Assembly (NCBI RefSeq): GCF_000002235.5
Contig: NW_022145605.1
Span: 30,925,274-30,989,273, forward strand
Length of the DNA: 64,000 nucleotides
Reading direction: 5' to 3'
From: Strongylocentrotus purpuratus
Taxonomy: Eukaryota; Echinodermata; Echinoidea; Camarodonta; Strongylocentrotidae
The position numbers and the translations under genes are program-made. Below the pieces are notes generated by a model. The model was not told the DNA's origin. It worked only from the letters and a program-made list of their open reading frames with translations, and made no database searches. Shown here piece after piece: positions 11,893-21,660 of this stretch. Position 1 is the stretch's first letter; each line of letters begins with the position of its first letter.

Positions 11893-12215
11893 AATTATTT
11901 TAAAAATCATCTATGTAAAGTAAATTATTATATGGACAATGGGAAACCCGCAGATCGAATCACTCAACGCGATGCGACATAAGCGGTTCTGCCAAGAGGT
12001 TGCCTCCAGCACTTCTCATGTGCAACGCCGAAGTATACCACCCACATCAGCAGTAGCGAAGCACCACAGCCTTCGTGTCTACTACCAGGTCCAGCAGTGG
12101 AGGGGCAATGCAGCTGATGAGCAACGACCAGACGATTGGGGTTGGCGGGAAAGCATAGGAGGACTCGAGCTAATTATTTTTGGAATCATCTATGGACAGT
12201 AAATTATTATACATG
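11893..12215. repeat. 45-base direct repeats flanking a coding fragment
   Basis: GCTAATTATTTT..AATCATCTATG..AGTAAATTATTATA occurs at 11890-11932 and again at 12170-12208. Between the two lies the GC-richer coding fragment at 11940-12168. The flanking copies differ at several positions, so they are not a fresh target duplication. Confidence 0.65.
11940..12168 (+). pseudogene. Captured fragment of a multicopy invertebrate protein family
   Basis: An open frame of about 76 codons of clear coding character. Base use is far more GC-rich than either flank. Motifs include ESLNAMRHKRFCQEVA, the LPPTSA-like IPPTSAVAKHHSLRVYYQVQQWRG, and DDWGWRES. From memory of invertebrate genomes, an RxxRFCxxVA / LPPTxxAAxxHSLRVYYQxxxW / WGW arrangement precedes a cysteine-rich domain in high-copy transposon-associated proteins. 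That family assignment is recollection, not a search. The downstream Cys-rich part is missing and the frame runs into flanking AT-rich DNA. It is not a functional gene. Confidence 0.55.
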
Positions 12216-12289
12216 TTATGAAAGAGTGTTTTATCCCAGTTCATTTGGTATGATTTTTGTGTGGTATGTGCTCACGCTTGGGTGAACAG

Positions 12290-12500
12290 GAGGTATTGTT
12301 TGCGAGAGTGCAAAAATCGGCTATTTATGGACCGATTCTGTCCAAACTTGGCGTGTTTGTGTCTTATCATGTACTAATCAAGAATGCTTAGTAAAATTTA
12401 TGATATATATCGTTAATTTTAATTTATGTCTAATTAATGATGCAAATATGCAATTTTTTTCCAACGAATTCTCATTTTGTCCAGTTTCCCCCCTATTTAT
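12290..12500 (+). repeat. Dispersed repeat D3, copy 1
   Basis: ACCGATTCTGTCCAAACTTGGC through GTCTAATTAATGATGCAAAT and CCCCCTATTTATGGA matches 58648-58815 in the same orientation. It is noncoding and divergent. Confidence 0.65.
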
Positions 12501-13270
12501 GGATAAAATTCAATGAAATTTGGCATGTTTGTAGCTTGACTATAACTTAAAAGATAGGGTAGTCAAATTAATGACAAAAAATTGTATTGAAATTCCATAC
12601 TTAAAATTGTAATTAATTATGAAAATATGCAATTTTTTCTTTATATTCTAATTTCTGATGTTTTTCTTTGTTTTTAAATCTGTTGTTTTTCATTGTTTTG
12701 TTATCTAGAATAGTTCATGATGGTCAAGAGGGATGTTATCTGAAGAAAAACAGAAAATAACATTCTTCTAACAACACTTCTTGTAAACCCATACATTGTA
12801 CACACAAGATCATTGGAAACCATTTTTGGAGCCGTTTTTGTGTGACATTGGTCACGAATATGTGCTACATCTCCGATACCATACCCCCGATTTTCGCAAA
12901 TAGGGTTTTAAAATGTGCGGGAGATGTCAAAGAAAAAGCTCATAACATTTTAGCGCCAGATTGTATTGCGTTAAAAAGTTATCGCAACAAAATCTATAGG
13001 GGGGGGGGGGGGGCTTCCCCGGGCTATATAGGGTTAAGGGAAGTTCTAAATTAGTATTATCTTTCAAATGCCGTTGGAATTTAACCTTTTCATTTTTGGG
13101 GGCCTGCAAAAGGGACATAGTTCCTTTAATGTGTATTGGACCATTTTTTAAACTTTATTCTTCCCCTCCATCTTTTTATCGGGCTCTCTTTCTGCGTCTC
13201 ACTCCCATGTAAAGTATTTTCATTATCTCTCCTCCTCACTTCATTCACTCGCTTCCCCTAGCTCTCCCAT
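12501..13270. other. Unassigned, with a poly-G run
   Basis: AT-rich DNA. A run of about 14 G lies at 13000-13014, followed by GCTTCCCCGGGCTATATAGGG. No gene seen. Confidence 0.35.
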
Positions 13271-13388
13271 ACTCACACACGCGCACACATGCACAAACAA
13301 ATATACTCGTGCATACAGACACATGCACACACGCAAACACGCTCACGTACACACTCTTTATTCTCTCTCTTTCTCTGTCTCTTTCTCC

Positions 13389-13426
<38 letters not shown>

Positions 13427-13435
13427 ATCCTTCTC
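13271..13435. repeat. CA-rich then CT microsatellite
   Basis: CACACGCGCACACATGCAC-type repeats (13275-13350), then a (CT)n tract (13362-13435). The open frame across it is a low-complexity artefact. Confidence 0.85.
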
Positions 13436-13862
13436 TAGGTATTCTACCGATTTTATTTCATGACCTTGTCTTCCCTTGTCTTTATGTCATTTTTTCTCCC
13501 TCGCTCTCATTGTCAAGCTCTCTCTTTCTTGTGACCCCCTTCCTTCCACCTATCGCTATAGCTATGCCTATATAGTACACTAAACGTTAATGCCTTTCCC
13601 ACAGTTAGTTTATCACTATTTTGTTATGAATGCATTCTGCATTATAGGTATTGGCGATGGTAGTTGTGTTGGCACGGATTTAGTAGCGATTGTAACAGTA
13701 CTAGTAGGAGTAGAAGTGGTTGTAGTAATAGAAGTGTGAAGGTATAATCGAATGTACTTTGATTTAAAAAGCTGTTTAAACAGCTGCGCCTTCGGCAGGC
13801 TACTTCGATTCTTTTTGGTAGTGTTATTTTCAGAAAGGAGGTATCCAAGGGAAATATTTTCA
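13436..13862. other. No feature recognised
   Basis: Contains a degenerate GTAGTAG-type triplet stretch near 13680-13735. No exon or RNA gene seen. Confidence 0.35.
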
Positions 13863-14113
13863 AGTAAGTAAAATCTTCAACTCTAACAAACGCTCCTGTC
13901 TACGCACACGGCTACATCAAGAACTGCACGCAACATGTTAATAATACCCTTCCTTTTCCCGCATATCTTTACTTCAATTTATTTCAATCTAATTTCGATT
14001 TTAATGCACCACAGTAATTTTATGTATGATTGTGTTTCACGTTACAGTATAATTTAGTGTATTAACGGAGACTGATTAATAATGAATTTCTAATCGGTCG
14101 TGGAGTTTCGATA
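13863..14113. repeat. Repeat block copy C, left part
   Basis: Matches 4826-5084 of copy B (AAGTAAGTA.AATCTTCAAC through AATTTCTAATCGGTCGTG). Homology stops exactly at ...TTCGATA, where a TIR beginning TACAGGGTGAGT starts. It resumes at 21242. Confidence 0.8.
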
Positions 14114-14579
14114 TACAGGGTGAGTAAGAAAAAATGTCCAACTTTTTAAAAGTTGTATTGTTTGAAGTATGAATATTTAATTATGGGTTTCATGATATGT
14201 CTTGATAGAGTTATCCTCCCAGTACTATTAGGTACCATTTTCTTTTGAATCCCTTCACGCATGACTGAACATCAGACAATCTTTACAAGGGCTTTCATCG
14301 AAAGGGTGCGGTGCGGTGCGGCGCGGTGTGGTGTGCTCAACGCACCCATTCGATAAAAGAGGGGGGCCTTTTCTCGAAAGGGTGCGTTGAGAGCGGAGTA
14401 CCGTTTTAACACACCCTTTCGATGAAAGCGGGGGGGCTTTTCTCGAAAGGGTGCGTCGACTAGTCTTTCGCATCAGTCGTTTAAAATGAGGATCTCGGAC
14501 AGAAGGTAATAGTTGCCAATTTAAGTATATCGAAAATGTATTAAATAAAATGGAATGGTCTTGATTACAGAGTGGTCTT

Positions 14580-15905
14580 TTTCGTTATTACTATGTTGAT
14601 GGGGGAGACAGAGAGAAGGAAAAAAGGGAAAGAGAAGATAAAAGGAAAGAAAGAAGAGGAAGAAGAAGAAAAGAGGTAAACGGGGGCAAAGGGCTTTTGC
14701 CTCTCCCCCCCCCCCCCGCCAACAAATAAATAGGAGAGAGAGAGAAGGGAAAGGGAAAGGGAAAGAGAAGATAAAAGGAAAGAAAGAAGAGGAAGAAGAA
14801 GAAAAGAGGGAAACGTGGGCAAAGGGCTTTTGCCTCCTCCCCCCCCCCCCCCGCCAACAAATAAATAGGAGAGAGAGAGAGATAGAGAGAAGGGAAAGGG
14901 AAAGGAAAAGAAAATATAAAAGGAAAGAAAGAAGAAGAAGAAGGAAAGAGGGAAATGGGGGAAGGGCAAAAGGCTCTTGCCTACTTCCCCCCCCCCCCCG
15001 CCAAAAAAATAAATAAGAGAGAGAGAGAGAAGGGAAAGGGAAAGAGAAGATAAAAGGAAAGAAAGAAGAGGAAAAAGAAAGAGAGGGACACTGGGGCGAA
15101 GGGCTCTTGCCCTCCCCCCCCCCCCCCTCCGCCAAAAATAAATAAGAGAGAGAGAAGGGAGAGGGAAAGAAAATATAAGAGGAAAGAAAGAAGAATAAGA
15201 AGAAAAGAGGGAAACGGGGTCGAAGGGCTCTTGCCTCCTCCCCCCCCCCCGCCAACAAATAAATAGGAGAGAGAGAGAGAGAAGGGAAAGGAAAAGAAAA
15301 TATAAAAGGAAAGAAAGAAGAAGAAGAAGGAAAGATGGATACGGGAGAAGGGCGAAAGGTTCTTACCTTCCCGCCAAAAAAATTAATAAGAGAGAGAGAG
15401 AGAAGGGAGAGGGAAAGAAAATCTAAAAGGAAAGAAAGAAGAGGAAAAAGAATAAGAAAAGAGGGAAAGGGGGCGAAGGGCTCTTGCCAACAAAATAAAT
15501 AAGAGAGAGAGAGAAGGGAAAGAGAAAGAGAAGATAAAAGGAAAGAAAGAAGAGGAAGAAGAAGAAAAGAGGGAAACGGGGGCGAAGGGCTCTTGCCCTC
15601 CCCCCCGCCAAAAATAAATAAGAGAGAGAGAAGGGAGAGGGAAAGAAAATATAAGAGGAAAGAAAGAAGAGGAATAAGAAGGAAAGAGGGAAACGGGGGA
15701 AGGGCGAAGGGCTCTTGCCCCCCCCCCGCCAACAAAATAAATAAGAGAGAGAGAGAGTGAAGGGAAAGCGAAAGAAAATATAAAAGGAAAGAAAGAAGAG
15801 GAAAAAGAATAAGAAAAGAGGGAAACAGGGGCGAAGGGCTCTTGCCTCCTCCCTTCCACCCCCCCCCCCTCGCCAAAAAATAAATAAGAGAGAGAGAGAG
15901 AGAAT
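14580..15905. repeat. Polypurine minisatellite, left arm
   Basis: About 13 units of roughly 95-130 bases. Each unit has GAGAGAGAAGGGAAAGG, then AAAGGAAAGAAAGAAGAGGAA, AGAGGGAAACGGGG, GGCGAAGGGCTCTTGCC, a poly-C run and GCCAAAAAATAAATAAG. Unit and poly-C lengths vary. The long frames on the minus strand (up to 477 codons of FPSFLLLPLLSFL type) are simple-sequence artefacts. Confidence 0.9.
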
Positions 15906-16269
15906 CTGTTCTGATCCTGGTCCTGATCCTCAAGAGGGATATAAAGATGACCAATAAGAACGTTATCGTTCGAGAGAGAGTGTTTGTTGCTTCTAGAACA
16001 TTTTAGAATTAAGTCCCATCACATTGCAGTTGTGGGGAGGGACTATGATTATATTACCCCCTTGAATGGCTTCCCAGAGTCTGGCTTTGAAGGTTTCGAC
16101 TGCGTCGCAGGCAAATATGCTGGGGGGGGGGGAAGTAAATTCCAGGCCCGTATGGTTCTTGGAAAGAAGGTGAGTCGATATATATCCGTCTTGCATCTTA
16201 TGTTGGAGAAGGAGAGGGAAAGAGAAGATAAAAGGAAAGAAAGAAGAGGAAGAGGAAGAAGAATTTGTG
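15906..16269. other. Element centre, left part
   Basis: Unique-looking sequence including CTGATCCTGGTCCTGATCCT and another GAGAAGATAAAAGGAAAG purine tract at 16210-16255. No gene recognised; the 104-codon plus frame at 15984 ends in simple sequence. Confidence 0.4.
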
Positions 16270-16690
16270 TTCTGCCAGTGTCACAAATAGATATATAAAT
16301 ATGCTCATCTGACGATAATTTGAAGTATAAAACCCCTCACCTTCTTGGGGCTCCGCCCCTTTGATCCAACACCAATTTGTGTCCTTCCAGTGTCACAAAT
16401 AGATATAAAAATATGCTCATCTGACCGTTATTTATTGCCCAAAACCCCTGAGCTTCCGGGTGCTCCACCCCCTGGACCCCACGCCAATTCGTGACCCCTG
16501 TGTCACAAATAAGGTATAAAATAATAATTATTTAATGGACAAAACTCCTGAGCTTCTGGGGGCTCCGCCCCCTGGACCCAACACCAAATTGTGTCCTGCC
16601 ACTGTCACAAATAAGGTATAAAATTATGCTCACCCGACGTTAATTTTGATGTTTAATACCCCTGAGCTTCTGAGGGCTCCGCCCTGTGAA
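16270..16690. repeat. Four degenerate ~106-base tandem units
   Basis: Each unit has GTGTCACAAATA, then ATATGCTCATCTGA or similar, ACCCCTGAGCTTC, GGGGCTCCGCCCC, and GGACCCAACACCAATT. Starts lie near 16275, 16390, 16500 and 16605. The GGGGCTCCGCCCC core is a small palindrome. No coding. Confidence 0.75.
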
Positions 16691-17530
16691 AAAAAACGTG
16701 TAAAAAAAACACGTTAATTTTTACCGTTTTTGGGAGATACCCCCCCCCCCTGGCGTTCAAGGGGAGGGGGGGGGGTACGTTTTTTCAAATTTTTGAGGGC
16801 CCCAAAAAAGATTAGTGCTCTCTAGTAATTTCGCGACTACTCCGGAACCGCGGCAGATATAAAGTTTTTCTTTCATGACTTTTTTCTTTCGAGTCTTACG
16901 CATCTTTTGAAACATTTTTTTGTTGAAAATCGGACGTATAATTGCGGAGTCACGTGACCTTTTGTTTTTGCATGTTAGCCCTAAAATCGCTCTTTTTTGT
17001 GATTTATGTACCAAACATATGGAAATACCATTTATTCTTTTAAAAAAAGAGAAAACATTGGTTATTTGGTCTTGTTTCAAGTAAATGTGTTTGATTTTGG
17101 GTAAAAATAGTTGAATTGTGGTTAGAAATGAAATGAAATAACAAAATAATATAATACATAAATACAAATTATCAAAACATTTATAGGGATAAACTGGCTC
17201 TTCCAACTTTGTTGTCGTTTTATTATTCTAACGAATATATGAAGTGAAAAAGAACGCTCGAATATGAATTATATATGATTTATGGGTAAAATTGTGAATT
17301 CTCTGACCTTGTTTGCATAAATTACCATAAATATGCATTTTCGCGGCGATCGGCTGTGAAACGGCCGAGATCTTAGGGGGACCCCCCCCCCACCCTCAAG
17401 TCCACTCCAATCACATTGAAAAAAAGTATGACTTAAATCATCTCTCTCATCATTATACCGCTATAGTATTCATGTTTTTAATATTATTTATTGTCCATTA
17501 AACAAGTTCATAGAGAAAATACGAAAATAC
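16691..17530. other. Element centre, right part
   Basis: Contains a poly-C/poly-G inverted pair (16741-16780) and short hairpins (AACGTG..CACGTT at 16695-16715). AT-rich DNA follows. The minus-strand frame 16757-17206 shows no recognisable domain. Confidence 0.35.
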
Positions 17531-17770
17531 GAAATGGCGAAGGCAGGGGCGTCTCCAAAGGGGGTGTGGGGTGCGACACCCCCCCCACCTGTCAGGATAT
17601 TGTCGGTAAAATTGCGCTGCCGTCGGGGAAAAAGAGAAAAGGGGGAGGGGAAAAAGGAGAGTAAAAGGGAAAAAAAGAAAAAGAAAAGAAAAAAAGAAAA
17701 GAAAGGAAAGAAAAGAGAAGAAAGAAAAGAAATAAAGAGAAAAACGAAAACGAGGGAGAATAGGAAAGAA
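17531..17770 (+). repeat. G-rich terminus with polypurine tail
   Basis: AGGGGCGTCTCCAAAGGGGG then ACACCCCCCCCACCTG, followed by a long AAAGAAAAGAAA tract. The same kind of head plus purine tract occurs at 31485-31760, so this may be a short interspersed element with a purine-rich tail. Confidence 0.4.
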
Positions 17771-18395
17771 AGGAGGCAAGAGCCCTTTGCCCCCGTTACC
17801 CTCTTTTCTTCTTTTTCCTCTTCTTTCTTTCCTTTTATCTTCCCTTTCCCTTTCCTTCTCTCTCTCTCTCTTATTTATTTTTTGGCGGGGGGGGGGGGAG
17901 GGAGGAGGCAAGAGCCCTTCGCCCCCGTTTCCCACTTTTCTTATTCTTCTTCCTCTTCTTTCTTTCCTTTTATATTTTCTTTCCCTCTCCCTTCTCTCTC
18001 CCTCTCTTATTTTTTTTTTGGCGGGAGGGGGGGGGGGGGTAAGAGCCTTTCGCCCTTCCCCCGTTTCCCTCTTTCCTTCTCCTTCTTTTTTCCTTTTATA
18101 TTCCTTTCCTCTTTCCCTTTCCCTTCTCTCTCTCTCTCTCTCTTATTTATTTTGTTGGCAAGAGCCCTTCGCCCCCTTTCCCTCTTTTCTTATTCTTTTT
18201 CCTCTTCTTTCTTTCCTTTTAGATTTTCTTTCCCTCTCCCTTCTCTCTCTCTCTCTCTCTCTGTTATTTATTTTTTTGGCGGGAGGGGGTGGGGGGGGGG
18301 AGGTAAGAACCTTTCGCCCTTCCTCCGTATCCATCTTTCCTTCTTCTTCTTCTTTTTTTCCTTTTATATTCCTTTCCTCTTTTTCATTCCCTTTC

Positions 18396-18432
<37 letters not shown>

Positions 18433-18660
18433 ATTTTTTGGCGGGGGGGGGCAAGAGCCCTTCGCCCCCGTTTCCCTCTTTTTCCTTTCCTTTTATCTTC
18501 TCTTTTCCTTTCCCTTCTCTCTCTCTCTCTCTCTCTTATTTATTTTTTGGCGGGGGGGGGGGGCAAGAGTCCTTCGCCCCCCCGTTTCCCTCTTCTCTTC
18601 TTATTCTTCTTTCTTTCCTTTTATCTTCCCTTTCCCTTTCCCTTTTTTCCTTCTCTCTGT
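17770..18660. repeat. Polypyrimidine minisatellite, right arm
   Basis: The inverted counterpart of 14580-15905: CTTCGCCCCCGTTTCCCTCTT, TTTCCTTTTATCTTC, CTCTCTCTTATTTATTTTTTGGCGGG and poly-G runs, about 8 units. With the left arm it forms an imperfect palindrome several kb across. Confidence 0.9.
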
Positions 18661-19062
18661 CTCCCCCATCAAAGAGACCACTCTGTAATCAAGACCATTC
18701 CATTTTATTCAATACATTTTCGATATACTTAAATTGGCAACTATTACCTTCTGTCCGAGATCCTCATTTTAAACGACTGATGCGAAAGACTAGTCGACGC
18801 ACCCTTTCGAGAAAAGCCCCCCCGCTTTCATCGAAAGGGTGTGTTAAAACGGTACTCCGCTCTCAACGCACCCTTTCGAGAAAAGGCCCCCCTCTTTTAT
18901 CGAATGGGTGCGTTGAGCACACCACACCGCGCCGCACCGCACCGCACCCTTTCGATGAAAGCCCTTTACAAGACATATTTCACTTGCGCCAACTTACTGG
19001 GTGAGGAATAAAACAGTGCATTGAACTGACAGTCAGACAGACAGACACACACAACAACAAAA

Positions 19063-19545
19063 AAAACACCCGCACACACACACACGCACACACGCACAAA
19101 CGCACACACAAGGTTAAAATTGTCTGATAATTTTCCCTTTTCTGATTAAGCATTGATTTTTATCAAGATCCCTGAATGTTTAAGTAGCATTTCCCGGACA
19201 ATATTTCCCTTAAGTACACATTCACTACCACCATCATATCATCATCATTGTCATCATCTTAATCTCTTGTGGGGGCACTTGAAGTCAAGGATCTTCAGCA
19301 GCTCAGAGGAGAATCATGGACGAGACAGACGTGGTACGCCAAGATGGGGACATGATCCGGCGAGCTTTTCAAGGAATAGGGACTTTTAGAATGAGTGGAC
19401 GAGAACACGACGAACGCCGACTGATCATGCATGTCAACGTACTTAACTGCCCATGTTAACTACAATTAGAAATCTTTTAGATTGCACTCGACGATATACA
19501 TGCATGCAGGAATTAACACTATGTACATCACGGACAAAGAAAGAG
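19063..19545. other. Interior of the outer element
   Basis: A CA microsatellite (19045-19110) follows the TIR, then unassigned sequence. No transposase-like frame. Confidence 0.4.
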
Positions 19546-19717
19546 GACAAAATATACAGTTCCTCATTCTACCCTCAACAACAGAACATCCCTTCACTGC
19601 TATTAATATGTAAAAATGTGTAGAACAGGTGAATATGCATGTAACACCTGTTCTACACATTTTTACATAGCAGGGAAGAGATGTTCCTTTGTCTACCTGA
19701 CGAACTGTATATTTTAT
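19546..19717. repeat. Foldback repeat around GGTGAATATGCATG
   Basis: ACAGTTCCTCATTCTACC...AACATCCCTTCACTGCTA is followed by ATGTAAAAATGTGTAGAACAGG and its inverted complement, ending CTGACGAACTGT. One arm alone also occurs at 2358-2456. The whole could form a stem of about 80 base pairs. Confidence 0.75.
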
Positions 19718-19759
19718 GCGCACGCGGCATACTAACTACCTTGAGCATGTAAAGGCGCT

Positions 19760-20538
19760 TATGACGGGCGGATCGCGCCATAAAGATGACAACTATACAA
19801 CTATACATCCATCGAATGGATGTAAGGTTTTAACCAATCAGAACGCAGGAAACTGTACAACTATACAACTATACAACTATACGACTATGCAACCATACAG
19901 CTATAGAACGTATGTAAGGTTGTTACGTTTGCGGGCCGAAATGCCATAATTGCGAACAACCATACATCCATTCAGCTTTATGGTTGTACGGTTTTAACCA
20001 ATCACAATGCAGGAAACTATACAGCCATGGCGGCGAGAATGTCTGTATAGTTTTATGCCTGTATGGTTTTAACCAATCATAATGCAGGACACTATACAGC
20101 CATGGCGGCGAGAATGTCTGTATAGTTTTATGGCTGTACGGTTTTAACCAATCACAATGCAGGAAACTATACAGCCATGGCGGCGAGAATGTCTGTATAG
20201 TTTTATGGCTGTACGGTTTTATCCAATCACAATGCAGGAAACTATATAGCCATGGCGGCGGAAATGTCTGTATAGTTTTATGCCTGTACGGTTTTAACCA
20301 ATCATAATGTAGAAAACTATACAGCCATGGCGGCGCGGCGAGAATGTCTGTAAAGTTTTTTGCTTGTACGGTTTTAACCAATCACAATGCAGGAAACTAT
20401 ACAGCCATGGCGGCGGAAATGTCTGTATAGTTTTAACCAATCAGATTGAACAAAAGCGTACATCTTTATTTCCACGTGCATCTCGACCTTTCTATAGTTG
20501 TATAGTTGTCATCTTTATGGCGCGATCCGCCCGTCATA
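19760..20538. mobile_element. MITE with TATGACGGGCGGATC termini, GGCGCT duplication
   Basis: TATGACGGGCGGATCGCGCC at 19760 is mirrored by GGCGCGATCCGCCCGTCATA ending at 20538. The TIR extends about 50 bases through ACAACTATACAACTATA. GGCGCT flanks both sides (19754-19759, 20539-20544). Removing the element rejoins GAGCATGTAAA-GGCGCT-ATATAAAT, which looks like a SINE tail. The interior is an array of about 78-base units. Confidence 0.8.
19967..20440. repeat. ~76-80 base tandem array with CCAAT and GCCATGGCGGC motifs
   Basis: Six units are recognised by ACTATACAGCCATGGCGGC (near 20016, 20092, 20166, 20240, 20316, 20396), each preceded by GGTTTTAACCAATCACAATG. Within a unit, TATACAGCCAT and ATGGCTGTA are mutually inverted. 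Long minus frames across it (152 codons repeating PPWLYSFLHCDWLKPY) follow the unit phase and are not evidence of a protein. Confidence 0.85.
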
Positions 20539-20544
20539 GGCGCT

Positions 20545-20874
20545 ATATAAATATCAATATGCATGTATGTGTATGTACAAGATTTAGGAAAATCAAGGTT
20601 GACGCATTCTCGATCGCCGACTGAGACGACGTAACGCATGCGCAGAGCCTTAAAATGACGTCACACGTTGCAGTCAAAGCTGTTGACGTGCAAATCTAAA
20701 AGTCCCTACTGCTTCACCGTGCACAACCGTGCATCAGGAGGAATGGCGGCCATGTCGAGAATTGAGTACGGAGGATGGAGAACTTTGGGGAAACAGATTC
20801 ATTGTTGTACCACAATAAAATACTTCAACGAATACAAAAATTGTTTGTGTTTTTATTCACCGACGTTTGCGGTA
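20545..20874. other. Unassigned interior sequence
   Basis: After the SINE-like tail there is GACGACGTAACGCATGCGCA and GATGACGTCA-like text (ATGACGTCAC near 20655, a CRE-type octamer). No gene seen. Confidence 0.35.
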
Positions 20875-20995
20875 TTTGTGTGTGAGTGTGTGCCTGTATG
20901 TGCGTGTGCGTGTGTGTGCACATGCGCGTGTTTGTGTGCGTGTGTGTGTGTTTGAGCGTGTGTGTGTGTGTGTGAGTGTGTGTCTTTCTGTCTGT
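20875..20995. repeat. GT microsatellite
   Basis: GTGTGAGTGTGTGCCTGTATGT-type repeats, followed by TCTGTCTGTCTGACTGTC, which mirrors GACAGTCAGACAGACAG at 19028-19045. Confidence 0.9.
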
Positions 20996-21241
20996 CTGAC
21001 TGTCTTTTTTCAATGCACTGTTTTATTCCTCACCCAGTAAGTTGGCGCAAGTGAAATATGGCAGTCTTGTAAAGATTGTCTGATGATCAGTCATGCATAA
21101 ATGGATTCAAATGAAAATGGAACCTAAATGTACTTGGAGGATAACACTATCAAGACATATCATGAAACCCATAATTAAATATTCATACTTCAAACACTAC
21201 AACTTATAAAAAGTGGGACATTTTTTCTGACTCACCCTGTA

Positions 21242-21432
21242 TATTATATTACATTACCAGTTCATTAAATTCGGTAAATTAACAATGAATGCAGTTTCTA
21301 CTCTTCAATGCAAAGTAGGAATTATTTGTCATAGCCAGTCATAGGAAACAGAATCTAATCTCTCGAAAAGATGCATGGGGTGTGTAGAGAGATAGTGAGA
21401 AAGAGAGAGAAAGAGAGAGAGAGTGAGACAGA

Positions 21433-21469
<37 letters not shown>

Positions 21470-21660
21470 GGAAGGAACACAGAGAGAGTGTGTGTGTGTG
21501 CGTAGGTGAGAGTGAGAGAGAAAAAAAGAGAGAGAAGGGGTAAATTAGAGAGAAAAAATTATCCACCTGAAAGACGGAAATTTCGGAATAACGAAAATGA
21601 GAACAGAATGAGAGAACGGAAGAGTAGTTGTATTTTGTTTGCAAGGATAGAATACCAGGA
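21242..21660. repeat. Repeat block copy C, right part
   Basis: Resumes homology with copy B from 5085 onward (GTAAATTAA..TGAATG.AGTTTC, AGAATTATTTGTC, AACTCGAAAAG-like text, GA microsatellite, AAATTTCG...GAACAGAATGAGA). Homology fades after about 21640. Confidence 0.75.

Larger units (their letters stand above)
14290..18963. mobile_element. Foldback element with long TIRs and 9-bp target duplication
   Basis: GGCTTTCATCGAAAGGGTG at 14290 is mirrored by CACCCTTTCGATGAAAGCC ending at 18963. CTTTACAAG (9 bases) flanks it directly on both sides (14281-14289 and 18964-18972). The TIRs are about 320 bases and nearly identical (14290-14620 against 18640-18963). They contain repeated CGAAAGGGTGCG motifs and short hairpins. 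Inward of the TIRs the arms continue as purine/pyrimidine minisatellites in inverted orientation. A 9-bp duplication with long TIRs fits Mutator-like elements, but no transposase is present, so that is inference. Interior 15906-17530 is noncoding. Confidence 0.75.
14114..21241. mobile_element. Outer TIR element inserted in repeat block copy C
   Basis: The left terminus TACAGGGTGAGT is mirrored by ACTCACCCTGTA at 21230-21241. The TIR extends about 260 bases: 14114-14289 continued at 18973-19062 on the left, 20985-21241 on the right. A TA (or TATA) duplication flanks it, and copy B holds the empty site at 5083-5086. The left TIR is split by the 4.7 kb element at 14290-18963, so the original element was about 2.45 kb. 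TA targeting would suit an IS630-Tc1-mariner relative, but no transposase frame is visible, so the superfamily is open. Confidence 0.75.

Noticed and set aside
14521..15954. 477-codon minus-strand open frame (and several overlapping ones; also 17534-18688 and 17787-19004 on plus)
   Set aside because: Frames run through GA/CT minisatellite units and encode only F/L/S/P simple sequence. Several frames are open at once, as expected for low-complexity DNA without stops.
19923..20381. 152-codon minus frame with repeated PPWLYSFLHCDWLKPY motif
   Set aside because: The peptide period equals the DNA repeat period, which happens to be a multiple of three in places. Unit length varies and breaks the frame, and no start context or conservation is visible.
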